Shown piece by piece: positions 9,523 through 20,863 of a stretch of DNA of 64,000 nucleotides (the stretch's first letter is position 1; the number at the start of each line of letters is the position of its first letter). This DNA is from Paracoccus thiocyanatus (GTDB taxonomy: Bacteria > Pseudomonadota > Alphaproteobacteria > Rhodobacterales > Rhodobacteraceae), in the NCBI RefSeq assembly GCF_900156255.1, contig NZ_FTMK01000011.1, positions 44,020 through 108,019 on the forward strand. Direction: 5' to 3'. The notes under the pieces were generated by a model, which had not been told where the DNA came from, did no database searches, and saw only the letters and a program-made list of their open reading frames with translations. A program made the position numbers and the translations under genes.

Positions 9523-10572
9523 TCAGTCCAGCCGGACCGCCGCCAGGATCGGGCCGCTGGCCGAGCGCGGGTCGCCCCGGCCCAGTTCTTGCGCCAGGAT
9601 GGCATGGCGGGTATCGCCGGGAAAGGCGGCGCTGTCCTGGCCGTCCTGGCGGACGGTCATGCGCAGGGGCGTGCGCCCGTCCCATTCGGCGATACGCTCG
9701 GCCGCCAGCACGACATTGCGGTATTCCATGGCGATGCCGCGATTCTCGCCCGCCTTGATCGCCACCCGGCGCTGCGGCGCATAGCGCACCAGCAGGATCG
9801 CCACCCGGTCGGCGATGGCGCCGCGCGGCGTCAGCTCGATGCGGTAGCCCTCTTTGGTCTGGCTGGACGAGACCATGACCATGGCCGGCCGCGCCATCTG
9901 GGTCTGCAACAACCCCATCAGTTCGGCCGGGCGCAGGGCGATCAGCGTATCGGTGCCGCCGACGACGATCTGCGGCGTATAGATGGCCCGTTCGCCGGCC
10001 TCGCGGGCATAGGCCTGTTGCCGGCGGGTGAATTCGGGCCGGGCAAACCCATCGGCCCAGCCCAGGTAATCCCAGTAATCGACATGCCAGGACAGCGCCA
10101 ACACGTCCTTGCGATCCGCCAGGTCGGCCAGCATCTCGTCGGCCGGCGGGCAGGAAGAACAGCCCTGCGAGGTGAAAAGCTCGACCACCACCGGCGGATG
10201 GCCGACCGGCCCGATCATCCGGGCGCGCGGCTGCGCCTCGGCAAAGGAAACCGACGGGGCGGCGGGCACGCCGCCGTCCAGGGCGGACGGCATGCTTTCG
10301 ACCGCAAAGCCGGGCGCGCCCTCGGGCGCCTCGATCAGCCCGATGACGCCGTCATCCTCGACCTCGAACGCGTCGGGCTGGAATATCGGCGCCTCCTCGG
10401 CCGCGACCGCGTCGGGAACAAAGCCGGGCGCCGCGGCAGCCGGGGCGGCTGGGGCCGGAACCTGTGCGGCGGGCGATCCGGCGGCAGCCGGGCCTGCGTC
10501 CTGCGCCAGGGCCGGCGCGGCAAATCCGCCCAGACAGGTCCACAGCGCAACGGTCATCGCCCGCAGGACCAT
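9523..10572 (-). CDS. Exported DUF1223 (thioredoxin-fold) protein
   Basis: About 349 residues. Signal peptide MVLRAMTVALWTCLGGFAAP ends ALA before QDAG. An Ala/Pro-rich linker (~25-110) leads to the DUF1223 domain, which opens with VVVELFTSQGCSSCPPADEM: a CxxC pair in a thioredoxin-like position. Further conserved parts are LSWHVDYWDYLGWADGFARP and YTPQIVVGG. Periplasmic location is inferred, and the CxxC suggests redox activity, but no substrate is known. A start 51 bases further upstream (10623) is possible; the shorter form gives a cleaner signal peptide. Confidence 0.8.
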   Translation of the reverse strand: MVLRAMTVALWTCLGGFAAPALAQDAGPAAAGSPAAQVPAPAAPAAAAPGFVPDAVAAEEAPIFQPDAFEVEDDGVIGLIEAPEGAPGFAVESMPSALDGGVPAAPSVSFAEAQPRARMIGPVGHPPVVVELFTSQGCSSCPPADEMLADLADRKDVLALSWHVDYWDYLGWADGFARPEFTRRQQAYAREAGERAIYTPQIVVGGTDTLIALRPAELMGLLQTQMARPAMVMVSSSQTKEGYRIELTPRGAIADRVAILLVRYAPQRRVAIKAGENRGIAMEYRNVVLAAERIAEWDGRTPLRMTVRQDGQDSAAFPGDTRHAILAQELGRGDPRSASGPILAAVRLD

Positions 10573-10765
10573 CGCCTTTGCCCCCGGCCCCCGCTTGGTC
10601 CTATTGTCGCGCCTTGTCGCCATCTCGTCCGTTTTCCCGGCCTTTCTGATCCGCCTCAGCTAAACCGGCCGGCACGCGAACGACAAATCAACGCTTTGTT
10701 AGCGCCCCGTGCCCGGCATGTGAACCCACGGCCCAGACGGCCTTCTTGCAACCGCAGCAAAAGTT

Positions 10766-10785
10766 TGGCATACAATGGCATACAA
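10766..10785 (+). promoter_or_regulatory. Tandem 10-bp direct repeat upstream of acnA
   Basis: TGGCATACAA occurs twice back to back, about 100 bases before the acnA start. Perfect head-to-tail decamers place both copies on the same helix face, as expected for an operator bound by a dimer or two monomers. The ATACAA half resembles GntR-type sites, but the regulator cannot be named. Confidence 0.45.
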
Positions 10786-10883
10786 ATCCTGCCCAGTTCC
10801 CCTTGAACCCCATCCCGAAAAGGGGCAAATGGCAGGCAGCACCGCCATTCAGCCACCTTTTTCAAGGATAGGGAGCCGAGCCC

Positions 10884-13643
<2,760 letters not shown>

Positions 13644-13669
13644 GCCAGGGCCATCGGGCAGGAATGACC

Positions 13670-13700
13670 GGCCGTCCCTTCGGGGGCGGCCTTTGCTTTT
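13670..13700 (+). terminator. Intrinsic terminator of acnA
   Basis: Stem GGCCGTCCC / GGGGCGGCC with a short TTCG-type loop and TTTGCTTTT afterwards, 26 bases past the acnA stop. Its sequence is nearly identical (31 of 32 bases) to the terminator of rpsD on the opposite strand. Confidence 0.88.
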
Positions 13701-13717
13701 GCGCCGCCGTCCCAGGC

Positions 13718-13784
13718 GTATTTGAAGAACGAAGAAGGCCGGGGCCAGCCGGATCGGCCGGCGGAGTATTTGGGAAACGGTGAA
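13718..13784 (+). repeat. 67-bp inverted repeat, left arm
   Basis: Begins GTATTTGAAGAACGAAGAAG and ends GGAGTATTTGGGAAACGG + TGAA, with an internal palindromic centre around GCCGGATCGGCCGGC. The right arm at 14529-14595 matches it in inverted orientation at 60 of 67 positions. Each arm contains two copies of the dispersed core TATTTG-N3-AACG-N2-GAA. Confidence 0.85.
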
Positions 13785-13872
13785 ACGCAGCGCCGTTCAC
13801 AATCGGGCAAGCGCAGAGCGAGCGGCTTGCAGGGCGACGAGGCATTCTGGCAAATCGGCACGCAGGGCAGAT

Positions 13873-14499
13873 ATGGGGCAGGCGATGCGCGGGCTGGTGG
13901 TGGCTTTGATCGGGACGATGGGATTTTCGCTGCCCGTGGCGGCGCAGGAGAAGCCGGCCAGGGACGAGCGGCTCTGGACCTGCGAGACCTCGATCGCCGG
14001 TGAGAAGACCGAGATCAACTATGTCCGCGACGACGCGTTTCGCGCGAATGTCGGTCGGCTGGAGAAGAACTTCTCCGGCTGGGGGCGGATCTCCTGCCCC
14101 GGCTACGTCACCCTGCGCGAGATCCTGCGGCGCAACCAGATGGCGGATGACGGCAGCTATTGCCTGCTTTGGGACAAGCAGCACGACACCTATGTCGGCG
14201 CGCAGAAAGGGCCGCGCAAAGGCAATGCGCTATGCCGCAAGACCTTTTGCGAACGGGTGAACACGGCGCGGCAGGCGACCTTCCGCAATGCCAATGCGCT
14301 GGCGCTGGCCGGCTACGACACGGTGACGCAGCGGCCCGGCGCCACGATCCTGGCCGCGACCTCGGGGCAGATGGTCGGCACGCTCGAGACGGCGGGGGCG
14401 GCGGCCATGGGCATGGCAGCCTCGCCGGTGGCGGTGGGTTCGCTGGTGATCGGCTCGGCCGCCGTGGGCGGAAGCCTATGGTATTGCGCCGAGGAATAG
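13873..14499 (+). CDS. Exported cysteine-containing protein, function unknown
   Basis: About 208 residues. Signal peptide MRGLVVALIGTMGFSLPVAA follows a short MGQA extension; starts at 13873 and 13885 are both possible. The mature part has six cysteines (WTCETS, ISCPG, YCLLW, LCRKTFCERV, WYCAEE), enough for three disulfides, so a periplasmic or extracellular location is likely. Residues ~160-205 form a hydrophobic Gly/Ala-rich tail that may contact a membrane. No family was recognised. It sits between convergent acnA and rpsD, bracketed by the 67-bp inverted repeats, and may be a cassette or a late insertion. Confidence 0.65.
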   Translation: MGQAMRGLVVALIGTMGFSLPVAAQEKPARDERLWTCETSIAGEKTEINYVRDDAFRANVGRLEKNFSGWGRISCPGYVTLREILRRNQMADDGSYCLLWDKQHDTYVGAQKGPRKGNALCRKTFCERVNTARQATFRNANALALAGYDTVTQRPGATILAATSGQMVGTLETAGAAAMGMAASPVAVGSLVIGSAAVGGSLWYCAEE

Positions 14500-14528
14500 G
14501 CCCGCCGCTTCGGGGCGCGGCACCCGCC

Positions 14529-14595
14529 TTCACCGTTTTCCAAATACTCCGCCGGCCGATCCGGCAGGCGCCGGCCGTCTTCGTTCCGCAAACAC
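14529..14595 (-). repeat. 67-bp inverted repeat, right arm
   Basis: Inverted partner of 13718-13784, 60 of 67 positions identical. The spacer between this repeat and the rpsD terminator is 16 bases, the same length as between the left arm and the acnA terminator, although the spacer sequences differ. Confidence 0.85.
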
Positions 14596-14611
14596 CCCCG
14601 CAACGATGCCA

Positions 14612-14643
14612 CAAAAGCAAAGGCCGCCCCCAAAGGGACGGCC
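14612..14643 (-). terminator. Intrinsic terminator of rpsD
   Basis: On the minus strand a GGCCGTCCC / GGGGCGGCC stem with a TTTG loop is followed by TTTGCTTTTG, 25 bases after the rpsD stop. Almost the same sequence terminates acnA. Confidence 0.88.
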
Positions 14644-14668
14644 CATAATTCCTGTCGATCGCGAAGGA

Positions 14669-15289
14669 TCAGTTCTTGGCGTAGAATTCGACGACCAGGT
14701 TCGGCTCCATCTGCACGGCATAGGGCACGTCGCCCAGGGCCGGGGTGCGCACGAAGCTTGCGGTCATCTTGTTGTGGTCCACTTCCAGATAGTCCGGCAC
14801 GTCGCGTTCGGCCAGGCCCACCGCTTCCAGCACGATGGCCAGTTGGCGCGACCGTTCGCGGATCGAGACCACGTCGCCCTCTTTCACGCGATAGGAGGCG
14901 ATGTTGACGCGCTTGCCGTTCACCTCGACATGGCCGTGGTTCACGAACTGGCGGGCGGCAAAGATGGTCGGCACGAACTTGGCGCGATAGACCACCGCGT
15001 CCAGGCGGCGTTCCAGAAGGCCGATCAGGTTCTCGCTGGTGTCGCCGCGGACGCGCTCGGCCTCGGCATAGATGCGGCGGAACTGCTTTTCGGTCAGGTC
15101 GCCGTAATAGCCCTTGAGCTTCTGCTTGGCGCGCAGCTGGGTGCCATAGTCGGACAGCTTGCCCTTGCGGCGCTGGCCGTGCTGGCCGGGGCCGTATTCG
15201 CGGCGGTTGAGCGGCGACTTGGCGCGGCCCCAGATATTTTCGCCCATGCGGCGGTCGATCTTGTACTTGGCAGCGGTGCGTTTGGTCAT
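14669..15289 (-). CDS. rpsD: 30S ribosomal protein S4
   Basis: 206 residues, the usual size. Primary 16S rRNA-binding protein that nucleates 30S assembly. Recognised by [20 protein letters not shown], the loop [20 protein letters not shown], and the S4 RNA-binding domain [20 protein letters not shown] followed by [20 protein letters not shown]. Ends VEFYAKN. As in other Rhodobacterales it is outside the main ribosomal operon. AGGAGA lies just upstream of the ATG. Confidence 0.98.
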   Translation of the reverse strand: MTKRTAAKYKIDRRMGENIWGRAKSPLNRREYGPGQHGQRRKGKLSDYGTQLRAKQKLKGYYGDLTEKQFRRIYAEAERVRGDTSENLIGLLERRLDAVVYRAKFVPTIFAARQFVNHGHVEVNGKRVNIASYRVKEGDVVSIRERSRQLAIVLEAVGLAERDVPDYLEVDHNKMTASFVRTPALGDVPYAVQMEPNLVVEFYAKN

Positions 15290-15499
15290 CGCTGATCTCC
15301 TTCTTTAAATCATATTCTCGAAGGGCGTTGTCCTTTGGCATATTGCCCGACAGGATTCCCCTTGCGGGGTCCACCAACACCAATGAAGCGGCGCTTATAG
15401 CCGGCCGGATGGCGGAGTCAAGCACCCCCTGCCCCTGGCCGCCCCTTGAGCAAGGGCCGACTTCCCCCTACATCTGGATCAGCAAGCAAGGAAGACGCG

Positions 15500-15871
15500 A
15501 TGTTCTCGATCCCCGGCAAATCCCCCGTCTCCATCACCCCGGCGGCCGAGCGCCAGATCGCCCGGCTGATGGCGCAGAAATCCGCGGGCGGGCTGCGCAT
15601 CGGCCTGAAGAAGGGCGGCTGCGCCGGCATGGAATACACCATGGAACTGGCCGAGGCCGCCGCCCCCGGCGACGAGGTGATCGAACAAGGCCAGGCACGG
15701 GTGCTGATCGCCCCCACCGCGCAGATGTTCCTGTTCGGGACCGAGATCGACTATGAATCCGGCCTGCTGGAATCCGGCTTCAAGTTCCGCAACCCCAATG
15801 TCACCGACAGTTGCGGCTGCGGCGAATCGATCAGCTTCGCCCCGTTCGAGGGGACGGCGGCAAAACCCTGA
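15500..15871 (+). CDS. HesB/IscA/SufA-type iron-sulfur assembly protein
   Basis: 123 residues. A-type Fe-S carrier that receives clusters from the scaffold and passes them to apoproteins. The three family cysteines are present: GGCAGMEY (~Cys 41) and SCGCGES near the C-terminus. The start MFSIPGKSPVSITPAAERQI is supported by AAGGAAG upstream; a frame running further upstream has no family similarity. No other suf or isc gene is adjacent; the neighbours are rpsD (divergent) and tpiA. Whether it is SufA or ErpA-like cannot be told from motifs. Confidence 0.9.
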   Translation: MFSIPGKSPVSITPAAERQIARLMAQKSAGGLRIGLKKGGCAGMEYTMELAEAAAPGDEVIEQGQARVLIAPTAQMFLFGTEIDYESGLLESGFKFRNPNVTDSCGCGESISFAPFEGTAAKP

Positions 15872-15972
15872 TGCCTTTCGTCGCAAGTTAGCGCCCACAT
15901 CGGCACTGCCGGCTTGATCGCGCGAAGCCCTCGGCCTACTCCGTTGACGGGACACGACAAGGGAGAGAAGGC

Positions 15973-16713
15973 ATGGCCCCGCGCAAACTCGCTGCCGGCA
16001 ATTGGAAGATGAACGGAACCCTGGCCGCGCTGGCCGAGATCGACCGGCTGCTGGCCGACCATCCGCAACCCGGCTGCGATGTGCTGCTATGCCCGCCTGC
16101 GACGCTGGTCCATGCCGCGGCGGCGCGCGCCGGCCATATCGCCATCGGCGGGCAGGATTGCCACGCGCAAGCCTCGGGCGCCCATACCGGCGACATCGCT
16201 GCGGCGCAGCTTGTGGACGCGGGCGCCAGCCATGTCATCATCGGCCATTCCGAGCGCCGCAGCGACCATGGCGAAACCGACATCCAGATCGCCGCCAAGG
16301 CCGTGGCCGCGCATCAGGCCGGCCTGGTCGCGGTGATCTGCGTCGGCGAGACCGAGGCGCAGCGCGACGCCGGCCAGACGCTGGACGTGATCTCGGCCCA
16401 GCTTGCCGGCTCGATGCCCGAGGGCGCCACTGCCGCGAACACCGTGATCGCTTATGAGCCGGTCTGGGCCATCGGCACCGGCCGCACCCCCACCAGCGAC
16501 CAGATCGCCGAGGTCCATGCCCTGATGCGCCAGCGCCTGTCCGACCGCTTCGCCGACGGGGGGGACGTGGCGCTGCTTTATGGCGGCTCGGTCAAGCCCG
16601 GCAACGCCGCCGAGATCTTTGCCATCCCGCATGTCAACGGCGCGCTGGTGGGCGGGGCCAGTCTCAAGGCGCAGGATTTCGGCCCGATCATCGCCGCGCT
16701 TTCCGCAGCGTAA
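15973..16713 (+). CDS. tpiA: Triose-phosphate isomerase
   Basis: 246 residues. Interconverts dihydroxyacetone phosphate and glyceraldehyde-3-phosphate. Catalytic and binding motifs: AGNWKMNG with Asn/Lys (~10-13), IIGHSERR (His ~94), [19 protein letters not shown] with the catalytic Glu (~162) and flexible loop, and [11 protein letters not shown] plus ALVGGASLK for phosphate binding. It ends just before a strong hairpin and the metNIQ operon; AGGGAGAGAAGGC precedes the ATG. Confidence 0.98.
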   Translation: MAPRKLAAGNWKMNGTLAALAEIDRLLADHPQPGCDVLLCPPATLVHAAAARAGHIAIGGQDCHAQASGAHTGDIAAAQLVDAGASHVIIGHSERRSDHGETDIQIAAKAVAAHQAGLVAVICVGETEAQRDAGQTLDVISAQLAGSMPEGATAANTVIAYEPVWAIGTGRTPTSDQIAEVHALMRQRLSDRFADGGDVALLYGGSVKPGNAAEIFAIPHVNGALVGGASLKAQDFGPIIAALSAA

Positions 16714-16714
16714 T

Positions 16715-16774
16715 AAAGGGGAAAAGAACGCCATTCCGCCCCGCCCGGCGGTTTTGGAATGGCGTTTCCCCTTT
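16715..16774 (+). terminator. Long hairpin after tpiA
   Basis: Arms AAAGGGGAAA...CGCCATTCC and GGAATGGCG...TTTCCCCTTT pair over 19 base pairs with one four-base bulge (AGAA) and a loop of about 18 bases. It starts two bases past the tpiA stop. The arms end in TTT, so it can act as a tpiA terminator, and its symmetry would allow function in either direction. Confidence 0.65.
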
Positions 16775-16843
16775 GCCGGGCCGCAGCCCTTGCCAAGCCC
16801 GGCCCTGCGGGCATAGGTCTCGGCCGGTATTCGGGACGGGACG

Positions 16844-17890
16844 ATGACAGAGCAGGCAATCTCTTTCCAGGGCGTGACGCGCCGCTATCCGCAAAAGGGT
16901 GGCGGCGACGTCGTGGCGCTGCACGAGATCCGGCTGGACGTGCCGCAGGGCGCGATCACCGGCATCATCGGCCGGTCCGGCGCGGGAAAATCCACGCTCT
17001 TGCGCATGGTGAACGGGTTGGAGCGGCCCAGTTCCGGCAAGGTGATGGTGAACGGGCGCGACGTGGGCGCCGCCTCGGATGCCAGCCTGCGCCGCATCCG
17101 GCGCGAAGTCGGCATGATCTTCCAGCATTTCAACCTGCTGGCCAGCCGCACCGTGGCCGAAAACATCGCCCTGCCGCTGGAGATCGCCGGCGAGGACCGC
17201 GCCCGGATCGGTCCCCGCGTGGTGGAACTGGTCGAGCGCGTCGGCCTGACCGCGCAGGCCGGCCGCTATCCGGCCGAACTGTCGGGCGGCCAGAAACAGC
17301 GCGTCGGCATCGCCCGCGCCCTGGCGACCGGCCCGCGCGTGCTGTTGTCGGACGAGGCGACATCGGCGCTGGACCCGGACACGACGCGGCAGGTGCTGGC
17401 GCTTTTGCAGGACATCAACCGCGACCTGGGGCTGACCATCCTGCTGATCACCCATGAAATGGCGGTGGTGCGCGACATCTGCTCGCATGTGGCGGTGATC
17501 GAGGCCGGCCGCATCGTCGAGGCAGGGGAAACCTATGCCGTCTTCTCGAAACCGGCCCATCCGACCACGCGGTCCTTCCTGACCGGCGTGACCGGTGTCG
17601 CGGTGCCGCAATTCATCGCCGACCGGATGCGGGATGCGCCGCAAGATTCCCAGGCGCAGGCGGTGGTGCAGGTCACCTTTGTCGGCAGCCATGCCACCGA
17701 CCCGATGCTGGCGCGGCTGACCGCCGAACGCCGCGTCACCGTCAACATCCTGGCCGGCGCCATCGAGGAAATCGGGGACAAGCCCTTTGGCAGCCTGATC
17801 GTCGCCCTGCCCGCGGCGCGGCTGGATGAATCGCGCCGCTTCCTGCAAGAACACGGGCTTCTGACCGAGGTGCTTGGCCATGTCGGCTAA
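16844..17890 (+). CDS. metN: Methionine ABC transporter ATP-binding protein
   Basis: 348 residues. ATPase that powers methionine uptake by MetNIQ. Walker A GRSGAGKSTLL (~47-57), Q-loop IFQHFNLL, signature LSGGQKQRVGIARAL, Walker B VLLSDEATSALD, and H-loop LLITHEM. The C-terminal NIL domain (~265-345; VVQVTFVGSHATDPMLARL onward) is the methionine-sensing regulatory domain that inhibits the transporter when methionine is plentiful. First gene of metNIQ; its stop overlaps metI by 11 bases. Confidence 0.95.
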   Translation: MTEQAISFQGVTRRYPQKGGGDVVALHEIRLDVPQGAITGIIGRSGAGKSTLLRMVNGLERPSSGKVMVNGRDVGAASDASLRRIRREVGMIFQHFNLLASRTVAENIALPLEIAGEDRARIGPRVVELVERVGLTAQAGRYPAELSGGQKQRVGIARALATGPRVLLSDEATSALDPDTTRQVLALLQDINRDLGLTILLITHEMAVVRDICSHVAVIEAGRIVEAGETYAVFSKPAHPTTRSFLTGVTGVAVPQFIADRMRDAPQDSQAQAVVQVTFVGSHATDPMLARLTAERRVTVNILAGAIEEIGDKPFGSLIVALPAARLDESRRFLQEHGLLTEVLGHVG

Positions 17891-18554
17891 CCTGATCCCC
17901 GTCCTGTGGCAGGCGACGCTGCAAACGCTTTACATGGTCGCCCTGTCCACCCTGCTCGGCACGTTGATCGGCGGGCCGCTGGGCGTGTTCCTGGCCACAT
18001 CGCGCCGGGGCGAGCTGCTGTCGGCGCCCTGGCTGAACAGCGTCCTGGGGCTTATCGTGAACGCCGCGCGCTCGACCCCCTTCATCATCCTGGTGGTCGC
18101 GATCATTCCCTTTACCCGGCTGATCGCCGGCACCTCGATCGGCACCACCGCCGCCATCGTGCCGCTGACCATCGCGGCCGCCCCCTTTATCGCCCGCCTG
18201 ATCGAAACCGCCATCCGCGAGGTCGATGCCGGCCTGATCGAGGCCGCCCGCGCCATGGGCGCGACACCCATGCAGATCGTGCGCAAGGTGCTGATCCCCG
18301 AGGCGATGCCCGGCATCATCCTGGGCCTGACGCTGGCCGTGGTCAGCCTGATCGGCTATTCCGCCATGGTCGGCGCGGTCGGCGGCGAGGGCCTGGGCGA
18401 TCTGGGCATCCGCTACGGCTACCAGCGCTTCATGCCCGAGGTGATGCTGGCCGTGGTGGTGATCCTGATCGTGCTGGTGCAACTGGTGCAATCGGCCGGC
18501 GAATGGATCGCCTCGCGCTTCGACAAACGTGCGCCCCGCAACCGGGGCCGATAA
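17880..18554 (+). CDS. metI: Methionine ABC transporter permease
   Basis: 224 residues with five predicted transmembrane helices. Opens with MSANLIPVLWQATLQTLYMV and contains the cytoplasmic coupling loop EAARAMGATPMQIVRKVLIP with the EAA-type motif. The region after it, TLAVVSLIGYSAMVGAVGGE, is strongly conserved in MetI. The ATG lies inside the 3' end of metN, so translation is coupled. Confidence 0.95.
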   Translation: MSANLIPVLWQATLQTLYMVALSTLLGTLIGGPLGVFLATSRRGELLSAPWLNSVLGLIVNAARSTPFIILVVAIIPFTRLIAGTSIGTTAAIVPLTIAAAPFIARLIETAIREVDAGLIEAARAMGATPMQIVRKVLIPEAMPGIILGLTLAVVSLIGYSAMVGAVGGEGLGDLGIRYGYQRFMPEVMLAVVVILIVLVQLVQSAGEWIASRFDKRAPRNRGR

Positions 18555-18571
18555 CAGAAAGGATCTGACCC

Positions 18572-19351
18572 ATGCGCAAATTCAGCCTTACGCTTGCCTC
18601 GGCGCTCGCCTTGACCGCAGGCATCGCCGCGGCCCAGGACATCAAGGTCGGCGTCTCGCCGGGCGAACATGGCGAGATCATGGAAAAGGTCGCCGAGGTC
18701 GCCAAGGACAGGGGCCTGACCATCGACATCGTCGAATTCACCGATTACGTGGTGCCGAACCAGGCCCTGGCCGATGGCGATCTGCAAGCCAACAGCTTCC
18801 AGCACCAGCCCTATCTGGACAACCAGATCAAGGATCGCGGCTTTGACCTGGTGGCCATCGCCCGGACCATCACCACGCCAATGGGGGTCTATTCGGACAA
18901 GCTGAAATCGCTTGATGACCTGCCCGAAGGCGCCAAGGTCGCGATCCCGAACGACCCGACCAATGGCGGCCGCGCGCTGTTGCTGTTGCAGGACAAGGGC
19001 GCGATCACCCTGGCCGCGGAAACCGGCCTTACCCCCTCGCCGCTGGATGTGACCGGGAATCCGAAGAACCTGAAGTTCCTGGAACTCGACGCCGCGCAAT
19101 TGCCGCGCGCGCTTGCCGATGCCGACATCGCCATCATCAACACCAACTATGCGCTGGATGCCGGGCTGAACCCGAACCAGGACGCCATCGCCATGGAAAA
19201 GCCCGACAGCCCCTATGCCAATATCATCGTGGTGCGCCAGGGCGACAAGGACGCGCCTTGGGCCAAGGAACTGGTCGAGGCCTATCACGACCCGGCGGTC
19301 AAGCAGTTCATCGAGGAAAAATACCAGGGCGCCGTCATCCCGGCCTGGTGA
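18572..19351 (+). CDS. metQ: Methionine-binding protein of the MetNIQ transporter
   Basis: 259 residues. Periplasmic methionine receptor of the NlpA family, shown by KVGVSPGEHGEIMEKVAEVA, the ligand-contacting TDYVVPNQALADGDLQANSF, and FQHQPYLDNQ. PNDPTNGGRALLLLQ and IINTNYALDAGLNP follow. The signal peptide MRKFSLTLASALALTAGIAA ends AAAQD and carries no lipobox cysteine, so this MetQ should be soluble in the periplasm rather than a lipoprotein as in E. coli. AGAAAGGATC provides the ribosome site. Confidence 0.95.
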   Translation: MRKFSLTLASALALTAGIAAAQDIKVGVSPGEHGEIMEKVAEVAKDRGLTIDIVEFTDYVVPNQALADGDLQANSFQHQPYLDNQIKDRGFDLVAIARTITTPMGVYSDKLKSLDDLPEGAKVAIPNDPTNGGRALLLLQDKGAITLAAETGLTPSPLDVTGNPKNLKFLELDAAQLPRALADADIAIINTNYALDAGLNPNQDAIAMEKPDSPYANIIVVRQGDKDAPWAKELVEAYHDPAVKQFIEEKYQGAVIPAW

Positions 19352-19352
19352 T

Positions 19353-19413
19353 CTTCTTCGTTGTTCAAATACCCGTCTGAACGCTTTCCGGGTCCCGTCA
19401 CGGGGCCTGGAAG
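19353..19413 (-). repeat. Dispersed repeat copy and hairpin after metQ
   Basis: Read on the minus strand, GGGTATTTGAACAACGAAGAAG carries the dispersed core and lies two bases past the metQ stop. It is followed on the plus strand by a GC-rich hairpin (GCTTTCCGGG... / ...CCTGGAAGC, 19390-19413), which may terminate metNIQ. Confidence 0.6.
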
Positions 19414-19462
19414 CAGCGCGTCCTGCGGGTGACGGGCTGCCTGGTCCACCTTCGGGCGGCGC

Positions 19463-20863
19463 TTAGGCCGGGGCTGAAAGAACCGCGCCCGGATTCATGA
19501 TCCCCAGCGGGTCCAGCGTGCCCTTGATCGCCCGCATGGCCGCCAGCCGCGCCGGATCGCCCCAGCGTTCCAGATCGCCCACCTTCAGCCGCCCGACCCC
19601 GTGTTCGGCCGAAAAAGAGCCGCCGCGCGCGATCACCATGCTATGCACCCGGTCCGATAGCGCCTTGCGCCGCAGGTCATAATCCGCGCGGCTGCGGCCC
19701 GGCGCGGGGAACAGGTTGTAATGCAGGTTGCCGTCGCCCAGATGGCCAAAGCAGTTGATCCGCAGCCCCTCGCCCGCAAGCTGCTTGTCGGCGTCGCGGA
19801 TGAAACCGGCGATTTCCGACAGCGGCAGGCTGATGTCATGGCTGGCGATGGCGCCGATGCGGCGGTTCGCCTCGGGGATATGTTCGCGCAACTGCCAGAA
19901 GCTTGCCGCCTGCGCGCCCGATTGCGCGATCAGCCCATCGGTGACCAGGCCACGCTCCATCGCGTCCACCAGCAGCCCCTCCAGCGCCGCCTCGGGGGGC
20001 AGCCCCTCGGGCAGGCCGACCTCGACCAGCACCGACCATTCGGCGCCGGGCAAGGGCTGGCGGATCTCGGGCAGCACCTCGGCCAGGAAGGCCAGACCCT
20101 GCCCGCCGATCAACTCGAAGGCGGTGACGCAGCCGGCCATGCGCCCCTCGGCCAGCGACAGAAGCGTCAGCGCTGCATCGGGGCCGGGCACCTGCAACAG
20201 GGCGGTGCCGATATTCGGCGGCGGCACCACCAGCTTCAGGCTGGCGGCGGTGATGATGCCCAGGCTGCCCTCGGCCCCGATCAGCAGGTCGCGGATGTCG
20301 TAGCCGGTATTGTCCTTGCGCAGCCGTTTCAGGTCGTGGACGACCGACCCGTCCGGCAGCACCGCCTCGATCCCCAGGCAAAGCGCCCGCGCCGTGCCAT
20401 AGCGCAGCGCGGTCACGCCGCCGGCATTGGTCGCAAGGCAGCCGCCGATGGCCGCGGTGCCTTGGCTCGCCAGCGACAGCGGGAACAGCCGGCCGGCGGT
20501 TTGGGCCGCGTCGCGCGCGGCTTGCAGGGTCATGCCGGCCTCGGCCACCAACACGTTTTCTTCGGGAAAGACCGCCCGCAGCGCCGTCATCCGTTCCAGC
20601 GACAGGATCAGCGGCGCCGGGCCTTCGGGCATCACCTGGCCCGCGACCAGCCCGGTGCCGCCGCCGCGCGGGACGATCCCCACCCGCGCCGCGGCACAGG
20701 CGCGGACCACGGCGGCGACCTCATCGGTGCTGCGCGGCGCGGCGACCAGCCCGGCCCGGCCCAGGTAGCGGCCGCGCGGTTCCTCCAGATAGGCGGGCGT
20801 CACGTCGCGCAGCACGCCCTGGGGCAGGCGCGCGGCCAGGGCGTCGTCGGCCGCATTCAGCAT
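19463..20863 (-). CDS. FAD-linked 2-hydroxyacid dehydrogenase (GlcD / D-2-hydroxyglutarate type)
   Basis: 466 residues. Vanillyl-alcohol-oxidase fold: FAD-binding PCMH domain with IVPRGGGTGLVAGQ (~62-75) and GGCLATNAGGVTALRYG (~140-156), RKDNTGYDIRDLLIGAEGSL, then the C-terminal FAD-oxidase domain with CFGHLGDGNLHYNLF (metal/substrate histidines) and SAEHGVGRLK. These fit D-lactate, glycolate or D-2-hydroxyglutarate dehydrogenases; the substrate cannot be fixed. Last gene of a thrC-led operon, its ATG overlapping the stop of the GNAT gene as TGATG. Confidence 0.88.
   Translation of the reverse strand: MLNAADDALAARLPQGVLRDVTPAYLEEPRGRYLGRAGLVAAPRSTDEVAAVVRACAAARVGIVPRGGGTGLVAGQVMPEGPAPLILSLERMTALRAVFPEENVLVAEAGMTLQAARDAAQTAGRLFPLSLASQGTAAIGGCLATNAGGVTALRYGTARALCLGIEAVLPDGSVVHDLKRLRKDNTGYDIRDLLIGAEGSLGIITAASLKLVVPPPNIGTALLQVPGPDAALTLLSLAEGRMAGCVTAFELIGGQGLAFLAEVLPEIRQPLPGAEWSVLVEVGLPEGLPPEAALEGLLVDAMERGLVTDGLIAQSGAQAASFWQLREHIPEANRRIGAIASHDISLPLSEIAGFIRDADKQLAGEGLRINCFGHLGDGNLHYNLFPAPGRSRADYDLRRKALSDRVHSMVIARGGSFSAEHGVGRLKVGDLERWGDPARLAAMRAIKGTLDPLGIMNPGAVLSAPA

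Noticed and set aside
13718..14595. CRISPR or miniature transposon call for the paired 67-bp repeats
   Set aside because: There are only two arms with no spacers, and no target-site duplication was found; left as an inverted repeat pair.
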